The notes: generated by a model not told the origin, from the sequence alone. Shown: positions 7,401 through 16,132, counted from the first letter of the stretch. The stretch: 39,854 nt of DNA from an uncultured Rhodospirillaceae bacterium (GCA_903941105.1 CAJANL010000314.1:1-39854), one strand, 5' to 3'. Program-made: numbers and translations.

Positions 7401-10181
7401 TCATCCGGTATTGCGCAGTCCGGTGGCCAGGGCATTGATGGCGCGCAGCAGGGGAGGCAGCCAGCGGCTGGCCTCCTCGTCGCAGCCGGCGTCGCGGGTT
7501 CGCCGCAGCGCCACCACCTGGATATGGTTGATGGGATCGAGATAGGGGTCGCGCCGCGCCAGTTGCAGCGCCAGACGGGGGCTGGTTTCCAGCAGGTTCC
7601 GGGTACCGGATACCGCCAGCATGGCGTCGCGGCTGGCGCGGTATTCCCGCTCGATGCGCAGGAAGATGTCCTCGCCGAGGGCGGCGTCGGTGCACAGTCC
7701 GGCGTATTCGTGGGCGATGGACAGCTCGGTCTTGGCCAGCGACATCTCGCTGTTGGAGAGCAGCGCGCGGAAGAACGGCCAATCCGCCAGCATGACCTTC
7801 AGGGTCGCCAGCCGATCCGCGTCCCCACCGGCCCAGGTGGTGATGGCGGTGCCGATGCCGTGCCAGCCCGGCAGGGTCTGGCGCGACTGAGCCCAGCCGA
7901 ACACCCAGGGGATGGCGCGCACCGAGTATTTCGAGCGGTCGGCCTTGGCCCGGTGCGACGGGCGGGAGCCGATGTTCAGGAGGCCGATCTCGCCCACCGG
8001 CGTCGCCTCGTAGAAATAGTCGATGAAGCCGGGAGTGCGGTCGGTCAGCTCGCGGTAGGCGTCCTCGCCCAGCCGCGCCAGCTCGTCCATCACCCGGGTG
8101 AATTCGGGCGGGTCGGGGACGCAGGCCACCGCCAGGCAGCGGCTGGCCTTCAGCAGGCCGGTGACGCCCATGGTCAGTTCGTAGACCGCCGTCTCGGGGT
8201 TGGAGTACTTGGCCGACAGCACCTCGCCCTGTTCGGTGAACTTGATGTCGCCGTTCACCGTGCCGGGCGGCTGGGCCAGGATGGCATCATGGGTGGGGCC
8301 GCCGCCGCGGCCCACCGTGCCGCCGCGGCCATGGAACAGGCGGTAGGCGAGACCGCGCCGGGTGGTGGCGCGCGCGATGGCCTTCTGCGCCTTGTACAGG
8401 CTCCAGCTGGAGGCCAGGATGCCGCCGTCCTTGGACGAGTCGGAATAGCCCAGCATCACCTCCTGGACGTTGCCGGCGGCGGCCAGCAGGGCGCGATAGG
8501 CCGGCAGGTCGAGCAGGCTGTCCAGCACCGGCTCGATATGGGCGAGGTCGTCGATGGTCTCGAACAGGGGCGCCACCCGGATGCCGCAGTGCCACTCGCC
8601 ATCGGCCGTCCGGCCGCACAGCCCGGCGAAGCTGGCGAGGAACAGCACCTCCAGGATGTCGCTGGCATGATGTGCCATGGAGATGACATAGGCGCCAAAG
8701 GCGCGCGGGCTGACCTCGGCCTTCAACTCGGCCATGGTGCGCATCACCGCCAGCACCTCGGCGGTCTCGTCCGACAGTCCGGTGGCGTAGAGCAGCGGCG
8801 TGCCGCGATGCGACAGCAGTTCGCCCAGCACCTCCAGCCGCCGCTCCGGCGTCAGCGAGCCATAGTCGGGCAGGTTGGGGGCCAGCGAGAACAACTCGGC
8901 CACCGCCCGGGTGTGGCGGGTGGATTCCTGGCGCAGGTCCAACTCGGCGAGGAAGAAGCCGAAGGTCTCGGCCATCACCATCAGGTCCTTCAACTCGGCG
9001 TCGGCGATGGCGGCATCGCCATGGCCGATCAGCGAGTCGCGGATGGAAGTGAGGTCGGCGAGGAAGTCGCCCTCATGGGCATAGCAGCCCGCCAATCCGG
9101 GGTCGGGCCGGCCGTCCAGCAGCGCCTCCAGCCGCGCCACCTGACGACCGAGGCGATGGTGCATCAGGTGCAGCTTGCGCCGGTAGGGCTCCTCGGCGAA
9201 GCGGTCCGGGTTGCCGGGGAACACCTCGCCGCCGATGGCCGCGTCGGCCTCCAGCCGCGCCAGGAAGGCGGCCGAGGGCGTCACCAGCGCCGAGGACTGG
9301 GTCAGGGTCAGGGCCAGCGTCTCAAGGGCACGGCGGTAGCGCTTCAGCACTTCGCGCGACTGCAGCCGCACCGCCAGCCGGGTGACCTGATGGGTGACGT
9401 TGGGGTTGCCGTCGCGGTCGCCGCCGATCCACGAGCCGAAGCGGATGAACTGCGGCACCTCGACCGCCTCGCCATAGGTGTGGGCGATGGCCCGCTCCAG
9501 GTTGCGGTAGATCAGCGGCACCGCGTCGAAGATGGTTTCGCGGAAATAATAGAGGCCGTTCTTGATCTCGTCCTCGACGCCGGGGCGGTGTACCCGCACC
9601 TCGTCGGTCTTCCACAGGATCTGCACCTGGTTGAGCACCTTGGCTTCCACCTGAACCCGCTCGTGCTCACCCAGGCCGGGGTCCGAGAGCCGGCGGGCCA
9701 GCACCTGCAGCCGGCGCTGCGCCTCCAGCACGGCGCGGCGCTTGGCCTCGGTGGGGTGGGCGGTGACCACCGGCTGGAAGCGCATGGCCGCCAGCAGCTC
9801 GCGCAGTTGTTCCGTCCCCACCCCCTCGGCCTTGAGCTCGCGCAGGGTGTCGTCGAAGCTGCCCCGCCACAGCCGGTCGCCGCGCTCGACCTGACGGCGG
9901 CGCAGGCGGTGCTCGTGGTCCTCCTCGGCGATGTTGGCCAGCAGGAAATACAGTGAGAAGGCGCGCACCACCTGGGACAGCGTGGACGGATCGAGGCCCT
10001 GGATCAGGGCCAGCAAGCCGGCACGCGCGGCGGCGTCCTCATGCCCGCGCAGCTCGATGAAGCCCTTGCGCAGGGCTTCCACGGTGGCCAACACCACCGG
10101 GGCTTCCTGCTCGGCCAGGACGCGGCCGACCATGCCGCCGAACAGTTTTACTCGTGCCCGCAGGTCCCGATCGTCATCCAC
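7401..10181 (-). CDS. ppc: Phosphoenolpyruvate carboxylase
   Basis: Carboxylates phosphoenolpyruvate with bicarbonate to give oxaloacetate, replenishing the TCA cycle. It shows the catalytic histidine motif VVTAHPTEAKRR, GSWIGGDRDGNPNVT, the second-histidine loop FHGRGGTVGRGGGP, GYSDSSKDGG, the WVFGWAQSRQ motif and the invariant C-terminal RNTG. The frame is open to 10433, but the extra N-terminal residues are the translation of the palindromic element upstream. The GTG at 10181 (VDDDRDLRARV) is preceded by AAGAAGGGGA at good spacing and gives 926 residues, normal for the family. It may be cotranscribed with the GGDEF-EAL gene downstream. Confidence 0.97.
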   Translation of the reverse strand: MDDDRDLRARVKLFGGMVGRVLAEQEAPVVLATVEALRKGFIELRGHEDAAARAGLLALIQGLDPSTLSQVVRAFSLYFLLANIAEEDHEHRLRRRQVERGDRLWRGSFDDTLRELKAEGVGTEQLRELLAAMRFQPVVTAHPTEAKRRAVLEAQRRLQVLARRLSDPGLGEHERVQVEAKVLNQVQILWKTDEVRVHRPGVEDEIKNGLYYFRETIFDAVPLIYRNLERAIAHTYGEAVEVPQFIRFGSWIGGDRDGNPNVTHQVTRLAVRLQSREVLKRYRRALETLALTLTQSSALVTPSAAFLARLEADAAIGGEVFPGNPDRFAEEPYRRKLHLMHHRLGRQVARLEALLDGRPDPGLAGCYAHEGDFLADLTSIRDSLIGHGDAAIADAELKDLMVMAETFGFFLAELDLRQESTRHTRAVAELFSLAPNLPDYGSLTPERRLEVLGELLSHRGTPLLYATGLSDETAEVLAVMRTMAELKAEVSPRAFGAYVISMAHHASDILEVLFLASFAGLCGRTADGEWHCGIRVAPLFETIDDLAHIEPVLDSLLDLPAYRALLAAAGNVQEVMLGYSDSSKDGGILASSWSLYKAQKAIARATTRRGLAYRLFHGRGGTVGRGGGPTHDAILAQPPGTVNGDIKFTEQGEVLSAKYSNPETAVYELTMGVTGLLKASRCLAVACVPDPPEFTRVMDELARLGEDAYRELTDRTPGFIDYFYEATPVGEIGLLNIGSRPSHRAKADRSKYSVRAIPWVFGWAQSRQTLPGWHGIGTAITTWAGGDADRLATLKVMLADWPFFRALLSNSEMSLAKTELSIAHEYAGLCTDAALGEDIFLRIEREYRASRDAMLAVSGTRNLLETSPRLALQLARRDPYLDPINHIQVVALRRTRDAGCDEEASRWLPPLLRAINALATGLRNTG

Positions 10182-10260
10182 CGCCGTTCCCCTTCTTGTC
10201 CTCGAACAGGAACACCATGGCGGATGGAGGGGCACATGCCTACCCTTCTTCGATGCCGGG

Positions 10261-10446
10261 CCAGGGCAATCGGGTGAAGGCTTGTCGTCCATCCCCATTT
10301 TCGTCATTCCCGCGGAGGCGGGAATCCATGGCGGGGGCAAAGAGTGCGTATGGCTCGAAGTCATGCGGCTGGCCCCATGGATTCCCGCCTTCGCGGGAAT
10401 GACGGCCTTAGCTGCGGGACTATTCTCCTTCACCCGATTGCCCTGG
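10261..10446. mobile_element. MITE-like palindromic element upstream of ppc
   Basis: A 186-bp non-coding element. Its ends are perfect 20-bp inverted repeats: CCAGGGCAATCGGGTGAAGG at 10261-10280 and its reverse complement at 10427-10446. The element is flanked by an 8-bp direct repeat, ATGCCGGG, at 10253-10260 and 10447-10454, as expected for target-site duplication. Inside is a second inverted pair of 30-bp arms, 10302-10331 and 10375-10404, with one mismatch. Each inner arm is itself a hairpin (ATTCCCGC/GCGGGAAT). No transposase is encoded, so it would have moved in trans. It sits about 80 bases before the ppc start and may supply or alter regulatory sequence. Confidence 0.75.
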
Positions 10447-10523
10447 ATGCCGGGCTTAATTGGGTGTTAAGGGCCCTCGGTGTTAGCTGGGGGTTTGAAC
10501 CGGTTCAATGCGGGGGGACTCCC

Positions 10524-10778
10524 ATGACCAAGGAGACTTTTGCCGACGCCATCGGGCGCGTCGATCTGGTGGCCGGCGTGGTGCGTCTCGAACTGGTTTC
10601 GGTCGAGCCGCCGGTCGACGGCGGCACCCAGGGGCAGCCGGTGGTGCGCCAGCGTGTCATCATGCCGCTGGAAGGCTTCATCGGCAGCCTCGACACCCTG
10701 GCCGACTTCGCCAAGAAGCTGGAAGAGGCCGGCATCATCAAGCGCAACGCCTCGCCGCAGTCGCCCAAGGTCAATTGA
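10524..10778 (+). CDS. 84-residue protein of unknown function
   Basis: A short, probably cytoplasmic protein with alternating beta strands in the first half (LVAGVVRLELVSVEP) and a helix near the end (SLDTLADFAKKLEEAGI). No signal peptide, membrane segment or cysteine is present, and no family was recognised. The ATG at 10524 follows GGGGGGAC. It begins about 70 bases beyond the palindromic element and is divergent from ppc; the two genes after it point the same way. Confidence 0.7.
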   Translation: MTKETFADAIGRVDLVAGVVRLELVSVEPPVDGGTQGQPVVRQRVIMPLEGFIGSLDTLADFAKKLEEAGIIKRNASPQSPKVN

Positions 10779-10873
10779 GGCTGGAGCGCAGGCGCCTCGC
10801 GCGCTGACGCTTTCCGTTCCCTGTTGCGGCGATTCCGGTCTACCATCGGGCCTGGAACAGCCGGGGCCTTGCC

Positions 10874-11209
10874 ATGCCTTACGTCACCCGCGACGCATCC
10901 GGGCGCATCGTCGCCCTTGCCGAGACCGCGCCGAGCGAGGGGGCGGAGGAACTGCCCGCCACTCATCCCGAGGTGCTCGACTTCGTCTTTGTCGAGGCGG
11001 AGGACAGTTCACGCCGCTTCCTCGCCTCCGATCTGGCGCTGATCCGCGTCTTCGAGGATCTGGTGGAGGTACTGGTCCGCAAGCACGTCCTCGCCATGAC
11101 CGACCTGCCCCCCGCCGCCCAGGACAAGCTGATGGACCGCCGCTCCTTGCGCACCTATCTGTCGGGCATGTCCGGGCTGGTCGAGGGTGACCTGGGCAAG
11201 GTGATCTGA
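10874..11209 (+). CDS. 111-residue protein of unknown function
   Basis: Begins MPYVTRDASGRIVAL, a beta hairpin common at the start of small alphaproteobacterial proteins. A mostly helical region follows (LALIRVFEDLVEVLVRKHVL, then DKLMDRRSLRTYL). There is no signal peptide or metal motif. Its stop is separated by only two bases from the GTG of the exported YqgE-like gene, so the two are probably translated from one mRNA. The helical part looks suited to protein-protein contact, but no role can be assigned. Confidence 0.72.
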   Translation: MPYVTRDASGRIVALAETAPSEGAEELPATHPEVLDFVFVEAEDSSRRFLASDLALIRVFEDLVEVLVRKHVLAMTDLPPAAQDKLMDRRSLRTYLSGMSGLVEGDLGKVI

Positions 11210-11211
11210 GG

Positions 11212-11757
11212 GTGCGCCGGGTCCTGCTGCTCCTGTTGCTGCTGCTGCCATCGCTGGCCTCGGCCGAGGGGCTGGCCGGCCGGCTGCTGGTGGCCAGTCC
11301 GCGCATGCCGCCCAATCCCTTTTCCGAAACGGTGATTCTGATCTGCAGCCATGACGCCACCGGCGCCTTCGGCCTGGTGGTCAACCGCCGCGCCGGTCAT
11401 GCCGAAGCCGATGGCCGCGACGGCGGGACCGCCGGCTTCACCCTTCGCCTCGGCGGCCCGGTGGAGCCGAAACTGCTGTTTCTGCTGATGACGGCCGAGG
11501 CGGCGCCGCCCGAGGCCTTGTCGGTTCCGGGTGGCTTCGCGGTGGGCAATCCGTCACCGTTCCTGGCCGGCGAGTTGCAGCCGCCCCGCCGTGCCACCCT
11601 GGTGGTCGGCTTTTCCGGCTGGGACCCCGGCCAGTTGGAGGCCGAACTCCGGCACGGCGACTGGCTGGTCCAGGACGCCGACGAGGAAACCGTGTTCGGC
11701 GAACGCGACGAGGCCAAATGGCAGCGGGCGGTCAACACCCGCAAGCTGGAACTTTAG
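11212..11757 (+). CDS. YqgE/AlgH-family (DUF179) protein with signal peptide
   Basis: Reading from GTG 11212, the product has a strong Sec signal peptide (RR followed by a run of nine leucines, cleavage expected near LASA-EG). A YqgE/AlgH-type domain follows: GRLLVASPRMPPNPFSETVI, GAFGLVVNRRAG, LRLGGPVEP and the signature VGFSGWDPGQLEAEL. Characterised YqgE proteins are small cytoplasmic proteins of unclear function, so export is unusual. Its paralogue lies 32 bases away on the opposite strand and converges with it. Compared with that paralogue it lacks the conserved NRPFNGLSF stretch, which suggests divergence after duplication. Confidence 0.82.
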   Translation: MRRVLLLLLLLLPSLASAEGLAGRLLVASPRMPPNPFSETVILICSHDATGAFGLVVNRRAGHAEADGRDGGTAGFTLRLGGPVEPKLLFLLMTAEAAPPEALSVPGGFAVGNPSPFLAGELQPPRRATLVVGFSGWDPGQLEAELRHGDWLVQDADEETVFGERDEAKWQRAVNTRKLEL

Positions 11758-11789
11758 CTGATTGCTTCAAGGGGGCGGCGGGAAAGGGG

Positions 11790-12356
11790 TCAGGCGTGCC
11801 CGGCGTCGCCCGACAGCGAGCCGAAGTCGATCCCCAGGCGGTGGATCGCCAATTCCCATTTGTGGTCGAGATCGCCGTCGTACAGCAGTTCATCGTCGGC
11901 CGGCACATTGAGCCAGGCGTTCTCACGGATCTCGGCATCGAGCTGGCCGGAACCCCAGCCGGCATAGCCCAGGGCCAGCAGGCTGTTGCGCGGCCCGTGG
12001 CCCTCGGCCAGGGCCTTCAGGACGTCGACCGTGGCGGTCAGGGCGACCTTGTCGTCCACCATCATGGTGGATTCCTGGAGATAGTCGGTGGAATGCAGCA
12101 CGAAGCCGCGCCCGCCCTCCACAGGCCCGCCGAAATGAACCCGGATGTCGCCGCACCGGGCGGTGGGCTCGATCTCCAGCTGGTCGAGCAATTCGCCGAA
12201 ACTCAGGCCGTTGAACGGGCGGTTGATGACGATACCCATGGCGCCGTCGGCGGTGTGGGCGCACAGATAGACCACGGTTCGCGAGAACCGTGGGTCCTGC
12301 ATCTGCGGCATGGCGATCAATACCTGCCCGGCCAGGTAACCAAGGGATTTCTGCAT
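11790..12356 (-). CDS. YqgE/AlgH-family protein (canonical copy)
   Basis: A 188-residue member of the UPF0301/DUF179 family. It carries LAGQVLIAMPQMQDPRFSRT at the start, then GIVINRPFNGLSF, VHFGGPVEGGRGFVLH and LGYAGWGSGQLDAE. There is no signal peptide, so it is cytoplasmic. The ATG at 12356 is chosen because GAGAGGG lies six to seven bases before it; the in-frame ATG two codons earlier would abut that site. The family is widespread and its biochemical role is not established. The gene is divergent from the disulfide reductase gene and convergent with its exported paralogue. Confidence 0.92.
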   Translation of the reverse strand: MQKSLGYLAGQVLIAMPQMQDPRFSRTVVYLCAHTADGAMGIVINRPFNGLSFGELLDQLEIEPTARCGDIRVHFGGPVEGGRGFVLHSTDYLQESTMMVDDKVALTATVDVLKALAEGHGPRNSLLALGYAGWGSGQLDAEIRENAWLNVPADDELLYDGDLDHKWELAIHRLGIDFGSLSGDAGHA

Positions 12357-12467
12357 CGGCATCCCTCTCAAATATGCCCGTCGCGTGGTGAAAGCAAGCT
12401 CGCCCATCGGTGAAGGCGCCTCTATGCGGTTGACAGGGCATTCCCCCCGGTGCTGTTGTTTGCCCCC

Positions 12468-14579
12468 ATGAGCAATTTCCGCAGCCTTCTCGCCGGATTG
12501 GCGCTGCTGGCCTCCGCCGGATTGGCGCTGCTGGCCTCCGCCAGTGGTGCGGCCGCCGAACCCGGCGCCTCCGACTGGGCCACCACCGAATCGGGCGGTG
12601 TCCGTTTGGTCGCCGCCGCCACCACCGCCGGCGAGGCCCCCCGGCTTCGCCTCGGCCTGCAATTCAAGCTGGAACCGGGCTGGAAGATCTATTGGCGCTC
12701 GCCGGGCGACGCCGGTTATCCCCCCCGCCTCGACTGGAACGGTTCGGCCAATTTGGGAGAGCCGCGCATCCTGTGGCCGGCGCCCAAGCGGTTCGTGCTG
12801 GCCGGGCTGCAAAACCACGGCTATGCCGGCGAGGTCATCCTGCCCCTCGATGCGCCCCTGACCGAGGCCGGCCGCACGGTGGCGGCGCGCGTCGCCGTCG
12901 ATTACCTCGCCTGTGCCCAGATTTGCGTGCCGCAGCAGGCGGCGCTGGCCCTCGACCTGCCGTCCGGGCCGGCCCACCCCTCGGCCTTTGCTCACGACAT
13001 CGACCGGTTCGCGGCCCTGGTGCCGGGCGATGGCAGCCGCCACGGGCTCACCCTCGACCGGGTGGAGACCGCGGGCGAGGGCGACGGCGCCGTGTTGCGC
13101 CTGTCACTCTCGGCCGCCGAGCCGTTCGACCATCCCGATGCCTTCGTCGAGGGCGACGACGCCCCCGCTTTCGAGCAGCCGCGGGCAACCCTGTCCGATG
13201 GCGGCCGGCGGGCGCTGATCGAACTGCCGGTGGCCAAGGGGGCGCTGAAAGGGACCCTGGCCCGCCGATCGCTGACGGTGACGGTGGCCGATGGCCCGCG
13301 CGCCCTGGAAGCCACGGTGATTGCGACCGCAGTGGCCGCCGCGTCCCCGGTGCCGGCGCTGCTCGGCATGTTGGCGGCGGCGCTGCTGGGGGGGATGATT
13401 CTCAACCTGATGCCCTGCGTGCTGCCGGTGCTGTCCATCAAGGTGCTGGGCGCGCTTAGCCATGGCGGCGCCGAGCGCGGCCACGTGCGGGCCAGTTTCC
13501 TCGCCTCGGCCGCCGGCATCGTCGCCTCGTTCCTTGCCCTGGCCGGCCTCGCCGTCGGCGTCAAGGCGGCGGGGGCCGCGGTGGGGTGGGGCATCCAGTT
13601 CCAGCAGCCCGGCTTCCTCGCCGTCATGGTAATCCTGCTGGGCCTGTTCGCCGCCAATCTGTGGGGTATGTTCGAGATCGCCCTGCCGTCCTGGCTGCTG
13701 AACCGCGGCGGCGGCAAGGGCGTGCCGCACCACACCCTGCTGGGCCACTTCCTGTCGGGTGCCTTCGCCACCCTGCTGGCGACGCCGTGCTCGGCGCCCT
13801 TCCTCGGCACCGCGGTGGGGTTCGCCCTGGCGCGCGGCCCGCTGGAGATCGTGGCGGTCTTCGCGGCGCTGGGCGTGGGAATGGCGGCGCCGTTCCTCGC
13901 CGTCGCCGCATGGCCGGATGTCGCCTGCCGCCTTCCCAGGCCGGGGGCGTGGATGGTGCGGGTCAAGCAGGTGATGGGCGTTGCCCTTGCCGCCACCGGC
14001 CTGTGGCTGCTCACCGTCCTGGCGGTGCAGACGGGCGTGGCGGCGGCACTGCTGGCGGGCGGCTCGGTGACCGCCGCCGTGGTGGTCCTCGGCCTGCGCC
14101 GCCACTTCCCCGAACGCTCGCAGGCGGCGGTGCCGGCCACGGTGGCGGCGCTGATCGCCCTGGCGGTGGCGGCGCCATTCCATCTCGACGAGGCCCCTTC
14201 CGGGGCCGCCCAAGCCTCCTCGGGCGTCGCCTGGGTGGCATTCGAGCGCGACGCCATCCCCCGCCTGCTGGCCGAGGGCAAGACCGTGTTCGTCGACGTC
14301 ACCGCCGACTGGTGCATCACCTGCAAGGTCAACAAGGCGGCGGTGATCGAGCGCGGCGACGTGGCGCGCCGTTTGGGGCAGTCCGGCGTGGTGGCGATGC
14401 GGGCGGACTGGACGCGGCCCGATGACGGCATCACCCGCTTCCTGGCCGATCACGGGCGCTATGGCATCCCGTTCAATGTGGTCTACGGCCCCGGCGCCCC
14501 CACCGGTGTGGCGCTGTCGGAACTGCTCACCGATGCCGAGACCCTGGCGGCGCTCGACAGGGCGGGCGGGCCGCGCTAA
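12468..14579 (+). CDS. DsbD/ScsB-type thiol:disulfide interchange protein
   Basis: Carries electrons from cytoplasmic thioredoxin across the inner membrane to periplasmic disulfide proteins. The 703-residue product has a signal peptide, a periplasmic N-terminal domain with a cysteine pair in DYLACAQICVPQQA, then a multi-span DsbD core. The core contains the paired membrane cysteines of LNLMPCVLPVLSIKVL and ATPCSAPFLG. The C-terminal thioredoxin-like domain has WCITC at 615-619. All three redox pairs are present. The N-terminal domain resembles the DsbC-like domain of ScsB proteins more than classical DsbD. ATG 12468 is preferred over GTG 12450 because it begins a clean signal peptide (MSNFRSLLAGLALLA). 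Confidence 0.92.
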   Translation: MSNFRSLLAGLALLASAGLALLASASGAAAEPGASDWATTESGGVRLVAAATTAGEAPRLRLGLQFKLEPGWKIYWRSPGDAGYPPRLDWNGSANLGEPRILWPAPKRFVLAGLQNHGYAGEVILPLDAPLTEAGRTVAARVAVDYLACAQICVPQQAALALDLPSGPAHPSAFAHDIDRFAALVPGDGSRHGLTLDRVETAGEGDGAVLRLSLSAAEPFDHPDAFVEGDDAPAFEQPRATLSDGGRRALIELPVAKGALKGTLARRSLTVTVADGPRALEATVIATAVAAASPVPALLGMLAAALLGGMILNLMPCVLPVLSIKVLGALSHGGAERGHVRASFLASAAGIVASFLALAGLAVGVKAAGAAVGWGIQFQQPGFLAVMVILLGLFAANLWGMFEIALPSWLLNRGGGKGVPHHTLLGHFLSGAFATLLATPCSAPFLGTAVGFALARGPLEIVAVFAALGVGMAAPFLAVAAWPDVACRLPRPGAWMVRVKQVMGVALAATGLWLLTVLAVQTGVAAALLAGGSVTAAVVVLGLRRHFPERSQAAVPATVAALIALAVAAPFHLDEAPSGAAQASSGVAWVAFERDAIPRLLAEGKTVFVDVTADWCITCKVNKAAVIERGDVARRLGQSGVVAMRADWTRPDDGITRFLADHGRYGIPFNVVYGPGAPTGVALSELLTDAETLAALDRAGGPR
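12491..12538 (+). repeat. Perfect 24-bp tandem duplication in the DsbD-like signal peptide
   Basis: Two identical 24-bp units, 12491-12514 and 12515-12538, are joined head to tail in frame. They double the sequence AGLALLAS and lengthen the hydrophobic core of the signal peptide by eight residues. Perfect identity indicates a recent slippage event. Confidence 0.9.
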
Positions 14580-14615
14580 TACTGCTGGCCTCGGGTTGGA
14601 TCTGGGGTTTCCGTC

Positions 14616-15338
14616 ATGATACTAGAACGACGCGCCATCGTCTTTCCGCGCGCCGACTTCCTCGACGCCATGCGTCGTTTCGGCGAGCGCATCGGCAAGA
14701 ATATGCCCGACACGCCCCCCAGCCTCATGAATTTCGATCCGTCACAGGACATCAGCCTGGTGGTCGGCTTTCCGCACGCCTTCACCATCGGCGAGCGCAA
14801 GGACTTCGCCTTCAGCCGCGAGGAAGTGGGCGAGGCGCTGCAGCTTTATTGCCGGGACCACCGCGTACCGCTGCCCAAGGGCGCCACCAAGCAGCTGGAG
14901 AAGTTCAAGGACGGCGCCGCCCTGGTGATCCATCTCGGCGAGGCCGGCCTGCATATCATGATCGTCGACGACCAGCAGGTGATGCGCAGCATCATCAGAA
15001 AGCTGCTGGTGAAGATGAATCCGGCCCAGATCACCGAGGCCAGCGATGGCGTCGAGGCGCTGGAGCTGCTGCGCTCGGGCGATTGCGACCCCGACGTCAT
15101 CATCTGCGATCTGCATATGGACAAGATGGACGGCGCCGAGTTCCTCAGCGTGCTGCGGGCCGACAAGACCAACATCAACTGCCGCAAGCCGGTGTTGATC
15201 CTGACCGGCGACAAGTCGGAGCAGGCGCACGAGGTCACCCGCCAGACCGGGGCCTCCAAAGTACTGACCAAACCCATTATCGCCGAGGAGCTGATCAAGC
15301 AGATCAATCTGGTGCGAGGCAATTTCGAGACGAAGTGA
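14616..15338 (+). CDS. Response regulator with an uncharacterised N-terminal domain
   Basis: Residues about 112-235 form a complete CheY-like receiver domain: acidic pair D118-D119 (MIVDDQ), phosphoacceptor D165 (IICDLHM), T197 (LILTGDK) and K219 (VLTKP). The first 110 residues are an unrecognised domain (start MILERRAIVFPRADF) rather than the output domain usually placed after the receiver. The protein therefore ends with the receiver and has no DNA-binding part; control by protein contact is likely. The stop is four bases before the next ATG, so it is probably cotranscribed with the membrane protein at 15343. No histidine kinase is encoded nearby. Confidence 0.88.
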   Translation: MILERRAIVFPRADFLDAMRRFGERIGKNMPDTPPSLMNFDPSQDISLVVGFPHAFTIGERKDFAFSREEVGEALQLYCRDHRVPLPKGATKQLEKFKDGAALVIHLGEAGLHIMIVDDQQVMRSIIRKLLVKMNPAQITEASDGVEALELLRSGDCDPDVIICDLHMDKMDGAEFLSVLRADKTNINCRKPVLILTGDKSEQAHEVTRQTGASKVLTKPIIAEELIKQINLVRGNFETK

Positions 15339-15342
15339 GACC

Positions 15343-16080
15343 ATGAGCCTTCTCCGCTATCTGCCCCAGGCGATCCAGAGCTGGAGCCTCCTTTGGAACC
15401 ACAAGGGTGCCTTGCTGCGCACCGCCTGGCCGGCGGCGCTGGTGATGGTGGCCACACCGGTCATCGCCGAGTTTGGTGGCCCTTACGGCCGCCTCGCCGC
15501 CATGCTGGCGACCGCAATCTGCCTGGGGGCGTTCGGCGTGGCCTGGGTGCGCCAGGCCGGCCTGAGCGGTGAGACGGTACCGTTTCGCCTGGGTGCCCGT
15601 GAGGTCAAATTCGGTGTCGCCGCCAAATTGCTGGAAGGCTTCGCCATGGTGCCCTTGATCCTTGTGGCGGTGCTGGTCCCCGAAGGCAATACACTGCCGG
15701 TGTCGGCGCCGTTGCTGGCCTACTCCGCGGCACACCTGTTCATGGTGCTGGTGGGGGTGCTGTTCCTCATCCTGCCCGACATCGCGCTGCGCGAGCCCGG
15801 CCGCCCAGCCCCCAAGCTGGCCGAGATCATCCTGGCTGCGGGCGGGCTTGAGGTGGGGGTCGGGCTGGTATTCGCCGGCCTGCCCTTCACCGTTCCGGCC
15901 GCCAGCTTCGACGTGCAGCTGCCCGAGGCGCACTCCCTGGAACAGGCGCTGTTCAATCAGGCCCTGCTGACGTTGCCGACCCTGCTGGGCTTCGCCGCCA
16001 CCTGGTCCTTCCTGGCCATGGTCTGGATGGAAGCCCGTGCTCGGGTCGAGGCCCGCGCCAAGGATGCCCCGGCGGCATAG
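15343..16080 (+). CDS. Multi-span membrane protein of unknown function (paralogue 1)
   Basis: A 245-residue hydrophobic protein with about six predicted membrane helices (e.g. LVMVATPVIAEF, LLEGFAMVPLILVAVLV, LFMVLVGVLFLILP). It starts SLLRYLPQAIQSW and has a charged loop FRLGAREVKFG between helices. The final segment ends in a basic cytoplasmic tail. The gene following it at 16180 encodes a clear paralogue. Only four bases separate it from the response-regulator stop, suggesting a functional link. No transporter or enzyme motif was recognised. Confidence 0.8.
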   Translation: MSLLRYLPQAIQSWSLLWNHKGALLRTAWPAALVMVATPVIAEFGGPYGRLAAMLATAICLGAFGVAWVRQAGLSGETVPFRLGAREVKFGVAAKLLEGFAMVPLILVAVLVPEGNTLPVSAPLLAYSAAHLFMVLVGVLFLILPDIALREPGRPAPKLAEIILAAGGLEVGVGLVFAGLPFTVPAASFDVQLPEAHSLEQALFNQALLTLPTLLGFAATWSFLAMVWMEARARVEARAKDAPAA

Positions 16081-16132
16081 ACCGGGAGTCGGGGCTGTCG
16101 GACCGAAATAGGCCTCCCATGTCCTAGTCGAG

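Noticed and set aside
7524..9956. 810-residue plus-strand frame opposite ppc
   Set aside because: Antisense of a fully recognisable phosphoenolpyruvate carboxylase; composition is rich in Gln, Gly, His and Arg with no domain.
10182..10433. N-terminal extension of ppc to 10433
   Set aside because: The added residues translate the palindromic element. The GTG at 10181 has a good ribosome-binding site and gives the normal length.
12430..12458. TTGACA at 12430 as promoter of the DsbD-like gene
   Set aside because: No acceptable -10 lies at 16-18 bases, and the transcript would begin almost at the start codon.
12357..13043. Upstream extension of the minus-strand YqgE gene
   Set aside because: It is antisense to the DsbD-like gene and unlike any YqgE; a site with correct spacing marks ATG 12356.
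13104..14453. 449-residue minus-strand frame opposite the DsbD-like gene
   Set aside because: Shadow frame of a strongly supported coding region; His/Arg/Gly-rich and without domains.
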